This document shows positions 59,567-64,000 of a DNA stretch of 64,000 bases, one piece after another; the stretch's first letter is position 1, and every line of letters starts with the position of its first letter. The translations under genes were made by a program, and so were the position numbers. This DNA is from Amphibalanus amphitrite (lineage: Eukaryota > Arthropoda > Thecostraca > Balanomorpha > Balanidae). Below the pieces are notes generated by a model. The model saw only the letters and a list, made by a program, of their open reading frames with translations, was not told where the DNA came from and searched no databases. The stretch spans positions 142,838 through 206,837 of the forward strand of contig NW_024882744.1 in assembly GCF_019059575.1 (NCBI RefSeq). Reading direction: 5' to 3'.

Positions 59567-62309
59567 TTTTTGGCCGATTCATAAACCTTATCCTGGTTGA
59601 CGCGATTGTGGAGACCTTTCCAAGCCAGAATGAAACCCCTCTACCGGATAATGTCAGTGTGGGAAGGAGATTGGGCAGTGGGCACACCGCCGACCCTTAA
59701 TGCAAACCGAGCCTATTTCGCACCTGCCTGGCTCCAGCCCTAGTTAGACAAGGTAATGGCACAATATTTTGTTGGGTTCATTGCTCGGCTGCGACAGAAC
59801 GCTATTACCGTTAAGCTGGTAAGCCATTAATTGGTGGAGTCCAATGCTACCATGAGAAACGGGCTGGATCGCATTTTAGCGACGCTCTTGAACAAACTGC
59901 CACAAATCTCTGACAAATTAGAGATATTCGAACTACGTCCATTATCCCGTAGACTGACGGTCGATTATGGATTTCATTGATTTGGTTGTCGCCTAGCCTT
60001 CATAAGTAAAAACACTTTGTGCACTGTTGTATGATCATTGATCATCATCACACTCGCTCACCAACAAGAAAACAAAAGAAGGTACACATTTACCGGTTTT
60101 CCAACTGAAAATAATACGGCCCATGAGCGGACAAATAAACAAAATACACAATTACTCGTGCAAATGGCAGCCTGCACACTGCGGGGTCGCCATCTGCCAC
60201 CTAAAATACAACATATCATCCAGCTGTGTAAGGGAGAGGGGGGGATAAAGCGGAACAGCAATCATGGGCACTGCTGGAAAGGGCACACAAATGCAACATA
60301 TACGCACGACAAGCATTCCTGTGTGGCTGGGCAGAAGTTGGGGATGGAGGGAAGGAGGTGGGGAGGGAGGGAGGGAGGGAGGGAGGGTCTGGGTGACACA
60401 GGGCACAACTGAAAGTCACAACACCTGGTGCGGGTGGGAGGGCTTTGGAGGGGGTGGGAGCACATCGACCCTACCGTTCACGTCCACTGTGCTAAAGTGA
60501 GACGAGATAAACGCTTTAAGTGCCGACGGGAAGTCTTCGAACGGCTTTCCGACGCAGGCGTTTTTGACAGCGCTCTTGAACTCGTCGACAGACACCTGTC
60601 CGTCCTGAGTAGGAGGTCAGGGGGTCACTGCGGGTGCCGCGGGGTCACTGGGGGTGCCGCGGGGTCCGGGGTCCCGCGGACCCACGGGCCATCGGACACA
60701 GCGCAGGTCTCCGCTCTCCGCTGGTTCAGAGACGGATAGCTACAGACATTAGCCACGGCACCCGGACCCAAAGCCGACGATCACACAGATTCAGAGACGC
60801 CACACTTTATGAGACAGTCACAGGTGAGTGGAGGCAATGCGAGGACGTCACAATTGTGAGGCACATGTTCGAGTGAGTGAAGAAGCTACCATCAAAGTGA
60901 CAGAGTCCTGTATCAATTTAATGACAGGTCAGAAAATGTTGCGTTATGCCTTGTATGTATGTGTGTAAATAAGGATAAAACAAAAGCATGCCATGTAAAA
61001 AGAACACTGGACAAAAAAACAAGACAATGCAGGAAGCGATGTAATGAAGTTGATCAAAGGCGTGTCTGCGTAGGTGATCTTGTGTGTAGTCTGGTAACTA
61101 ATTGGAAGCTAGTGTCGTGAAGTGGTAAGGAAAGAACCATAATCTAGCCAGACAATATTTAAAGTGCACATCGGTGCACCCTTCAACAAAAATGAAGGTT
61201 AGCATTACGTAGATGGTGGCTGGTGATTTTTTTCCCCCGTTATTTTGCATCGTTCCGTTATTACGTACCTACCTAAAGGTCAACATTCTCGCATAGTTGA
61301 TGGTCTCTTTGGTATGTCCAGACTTTATAGAAATGCGTTAGTAATTGGTTATTCAAATACCAGAGAAAGGTCCCATTTTAAAATCTCAGCATTAATACGA
61401 ACGCGAATATTTCAAGCATAATGAAGCCACACATTAAGTAAAAAGCCAATAAAAGTCTTCAAAATATTAAACAAATAATCTTAACAAAGATTCAAGCGTT
61501 TATTATCAAAGGAGATGCTTGGGAATTATATTGACAATTTATGTTGGTTCGTTATCTCAGCAGTGAATATTTAGGTTACAATTAAATCAGTTTGCATAAG
61601 CCGGGATAAGACTGCCTAATCCAGACATCTCATTTGACTGGTCTGTTAGGTTAGGCGCTTACCATTTAGGTCGATAGATTCAAAAATTTTTACTGACGAA
61701 GGCCTTCAAGGCTTCGGGGAACTGATCGTATCCCTTTCCGACACACACTTTTTGGACGGCTTCCTTAAACTCATCAACGGTAACCATTCCGTCCTGGAAA
61801 AATGAAATTTAACTTACGTTTTTGCATTAGAAATTAAATAGAACACAACGTAACTGCAACTAAAGTGAAACTGTCGGCTGGGCTCCGGTAAGTCAGGTGT
61901 GTGAGTAGTGTGTGGACAAATCAAAAAAGCGACAGCGATCATTTTTTTAATGATTAGTACGCTTGATGACTTCCAAATGTGATAAACACATTTTATTAAT
62001 CACTAATCATATGATCACTTGTTGCTTTAGAAGGTACAACCATGTGCCATACCAAGTTTTATATCAACAACCTAAGTCACAAGTAATGATTCATGACAAG
62101 TCCTAGCTATATAGCGTCAGACATACGCAGCCGTTTACATACCTTGTTGAAGTCAGCGAGGTCTGCAATTTCGTTCCACAGATTTTGCATGACTTTGCGA
62201 TTTTGCTCGTACTTTTCCTGTGTGAAGTCTCCTTTGCTTTCAATAACGGTTGTCCGCACTGCCAAGCACTCGAAGTCATTCTTGTCCAAGTACCCATTGT
62301 TGTCGATAT
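51700..62309 (-). CDS. SCP: Sarcoplasmic calcium-binding protein (SCP), with a duplicated alternative exon
   Basis: Invertebrate EF-hand buffer protein of muscle cytosol. Minus-strand exons: 62309-62143, then either 61793-61663 or 60604-60475, then 55811-55708, then 51828-51700 (stop TAA). EF-hand loops: DIDNNGYLDKND in the first exon; DFNK|DG(M/Q)V(T/S)VDE across the next junction; D(L/V)NG|DGLIGIEE across the following one. The protein ends YAQFIGNPDETIGAVYLFGPLQELS, the carboxy terminus typical of arthropod SCPs, and has the hallmark NLWNEIADLADFNK. The first exon, encoding about 18 residues that start MAYSWDN-like in relatives, was not found up to 64000. Introns are long and repeat-bearing. 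The three active calcium-binding loops appear intact. Confidence 0.95.
51829..55707. other. Last SCP intron, no other gene recognised
   Basis: Contains GC-rich islands at 52380-52600, 53000-53300 and 53750-54300, the last with many TGACC repeats (53995-54100). No coding sequence was recognised on either strand. Confidence 0.5.
55812..60474. other. SCP intron with GC-rich island and microsatellites
   Basis: 58550-59110 is GC-rich with local repeats such as GTGCTCCGGGGCG (58977-59040); long open frames on both strands there have no recognisable domain and look like a side effect of base composition. A (GGGA)n run lies at 60357-60388. Confidence 0.55.
59477..59563. repeat. (CT)n microsatellite, about 43 copies
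   Basis: Uninterrupted CT dinucleotides inside an SCP intron; open frames across it encode only Ser-Leu or Arg-Glu repeats. Confidence 0.97.
60475..60604 (-). CDS. SCP: SCP alternative exon, copy b (intact)
   Basis: Encodes DGQVSVDEFKSAVKNACVGK and then PFEDFPSALKAFISSHFSTV plus DVNG. 130 bases, phase 0 to phase 1, the same as its sister at 61663-61793, so only one of the two can be included without repeating half an EF-hand. It matches the sister at 26 of 44 residues. Borders are AG/GT. Crayfish SCP is known to vary by alternative use of a segment of about this size. Confidence 0.9.
61663..61793 (-). CDS. SCP: SCP alternative exon, copy a (one extra base)
   Basis: Encodes DGMVTVDEFKEAVQKVCVGK and then GYDQFPEALKAFVSKNF, after which the frame meets TGA because of a run of five T (61684-61689 region) where four would give ESIDLNG and phase 1 at the GTAAGC donor. 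It is 131 bases against 130 in the sister exon. The strong conservation otherwise suggests a sequencing slip in a homopolymer, but a real disabled exon cannot be excluded. Confidence 0.85.
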
Positions 62310-62961
62310 CTGAAAGGTAATAAAACTAGCATGTAACTCATAAGTGTGGGCTCCATAATTCGGAACCCATAATCCCGTTGATCAATTGCCTTAGCCGTGT
62401 TAAGTTCTAGACAGCTTGTCACACGAGCAGGCATATCGCCTATCTCCAACATAAAAAGCGTTTTCCAACTCGGTCAATAAGACGCGGCACGATCGACATT
62501 CGACAGCTCTGCTTTGATCTCCGGGGAGGAGGTAGGCTGTACCGCACGACAGAGCTGTTGGCGGTACAGTCTATCTCCCAGCGGCCGACAGATCAGCCGT
62601 CTATCGCGGTGAACGGTAGATCTCGCTGGGCGAATTTGAAACAGAAATTATGAATGGAAAGTGGGAAGTATTTGTTGGCCGTGCTGTTATACATTTACAC
62701 AACTAGAGCAGATATCAGTGGATTATTTGACCAAGAGTAAATACAAAGTACCAAGCAATCCATTTAAACTCGTTGCACGTCTTTCCACCACCATTAGATA
62801 ATGAAAGAAACACCTTGTCACTTGGTAAAAATGACACCGGAGACTCAGCTTTATGACCATGGCAGTGCTAGAGCTACGATTTGCAGCAGATGTCTAGTAA
62901 GATTTTGAATTAGATTACATATAGGTATGCAATAACAAGAGTCCCTGTGAATCCTCACCCA

Positions 62962-63816
62962 TTAACCCCATTAGTGGCAGGGGGGTTGTTTTCATCCCCC
63001 CTCAGGTTTTTCGAAAAAACCTACGAAACGGCTAGAGCTAGGATGCTGAAATTTTCTGACCTTTCTTAAAACTAAACTGGGCACATCCTCTGGAATTTTC
63101 AAGTTGATTCCTTTATCAGGGGCGGTTCCAGGGCATCGGGAATTGGGAGGCCCTATTCATGAAGTGAGTCATTTGGGTGAAGATCACTATGCTGGTGCAT
63201 TATAACTGTAGGTATTCATTGTGTAGGTGGATCAACATTATTTGTAGGTATTACAGGTTCACAAGTGAGCAAGAGATGGATCATAGGTGGTTCCAGGAAA
63301 GCAGAAAGGGAGGTCGATTTCACCTCCCAACTTCGAGGCCCTGACGCCGCCTATAAATTGCCAGTCTACTTTAAGTCATTATATCACACATTTTGTAACA
63401 TCGAAAGACCATTACCAATCCGCTTTGGCAATGCCACAACGGAAAAACCCGAATTTTTATGTATCTTAAGTACCTCCCGAATATATTTACCTGTATCCGC
63501 GATTACGCCTATGATTTTTCAAAATGCCCATTTTGATGATGCATGCTAATTTCCGGTTCATTCTGCATCAATTGGCAGTCGTTGCGTCAAAATTATTTAA
63601 AAACATGGCCGTGGTGAGCAGCTGAAAAAAAACTCTCTGCAATTTGCTGCTTTTACCCACCTACTGCCCCCTATTTGCTTTTTTGGGAATTTTCTCTTAT
63701 CGAATGCCGTTTGAATTTTAAAAATCGGCCGGTTAGATCTCGAGATATCAACGGGGGTCCTAAACAGCCCCCTGCCACTAATAGGGGTAGCCAGAGCCTG
63801 CCACTAATATGGTTAA
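62962..63816. mobile_element. TTAA-type element, family C
   Basis: Left end TTAACCCCATTAGTGGCAGG, right end CCTGCCACTAATATGGTTAA, bounded by TTAA. A GGGGGGTTG...CCCCCC block lies just inside the left end and GGGGGTCC...CCCCCTGCC at the right, where a second short copy of the end (CCACTAATAGGGG) is duplicated. 855 bases, no transposase. It lies where the first SCP intron would be. Confidence 0.8.
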
Positions 63817-64000
63817 CGAGTCATAAAAAGCTAGGAAGTGCTGCCCAGTAAAGCCCATGCTGTTTCCAGATGCACCTCACGTGTCAGCTTTTGCACCATA
63901 AAGAAGACCTTAACTGGACTTTGAAAACTACGACAGACTATAAAAGTTTGTAACTGGGTAAGGCGCAACGCATCGCAACGACGTTATTGGTTCTTTCCCT
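63817..64000. other. Right edge of window, nothing recognised
   Basis: Presumed SCP first intron or upstream flank. No exon was seen. Confidence 0.4.

Noticed and set aside
1-64000. Retrovirus-like elements, Polintons, CRISPR arrays, tRNA or rRNA genes
   Set aside because: No long terminal repeats, capsid or integrase-like reading frames, regular spacer arrays or cloverleaf-compatible sequences were recognised on reading both strands.

Overview
The window is nuclear DNA from an arthropod, most likely a crustacean. The signs are spliceosomal introns in every host gene, a pickpocket-type DEG/ENaC channel, a sarcoplasmic calcium-binding protein (SCP) close to those of decapods, a short array of the arthropod telomere repeat TTAGG, and a very dense load of DNA transposons plus one full-length LINE. 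I could not place it to genus. No tRNA, rRNA, CRISPR array or retrovirus-like element was recognised.

Four host genes can be read exon by exon with matching splice phases. From the left: (1) an OCRL/INPP5B-type inositol polyphosphate 5-phosphatase on the minus strand (252-10481; its 3' end lies beyond the window); (2) RFT1, the ER membrane protein of N-glycan precursor assembly, on the plus strand (13450-18487; first exon not found and the central exon(s) apparently missing); (3) a DEG/ENaC (pickpocket-like) sodium channel gene on the plus strand (39283-45367, 12 exons, with candidate 5' exons at about 33441 and 37993); (4) an SCP gene on the minus strand (51700-62309; first exon not found), with two similar copies of one EF-hand exon arranged as alternatives. 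The phosphatase and RFT1 are divergent neighbours. No functional link among the four genes is evident.

The rest is mobile DNA. A LINE with two open ORFs (zinc-knuckle ORF1; APE endonuclease, reverse transcriptase and RNase H in ORF2) fills 22.2-27.9 kb. At least four kinds of non-autonomous element flanked by TTAA, with ends beginning CCC and G-run/C-run blocks just inside, lie at 28.7-29.25, 29.6-30.2, 36.9-37.95, 40.0-40.9, 47.5-50.6 and 62.96-63.8 kb. One locus (47.5-50.6 kb) is a three-deep nest: TTAA element A holds TTAA element B, which holds a nearly intact Tc1-type transposon, and both empty target sites survive elsewhere in this window. A second nest (31.7-33.0 kb) is a mariner-like deletion derivative inside a small TA-flanked element whose empty copy is at 38.2 kb. 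Foldback elements, hexanucleotide arrays and poly-C/poly-G tracts fill much of the remainder.

The most unusual observation is the last RFT1 intron. A near-perfect inverted repeat spans both of its splice junctions, so that one copy supplies the 5' splice site and the other lies over the 3' splice site, as expected of an intron created by a transposable element. Two genes (RFT1 and the phosphatase) also carry tandem duplications of an intron-exon acceptor boundary, which may reflect a local tendency to duplicate splice-site DNA.
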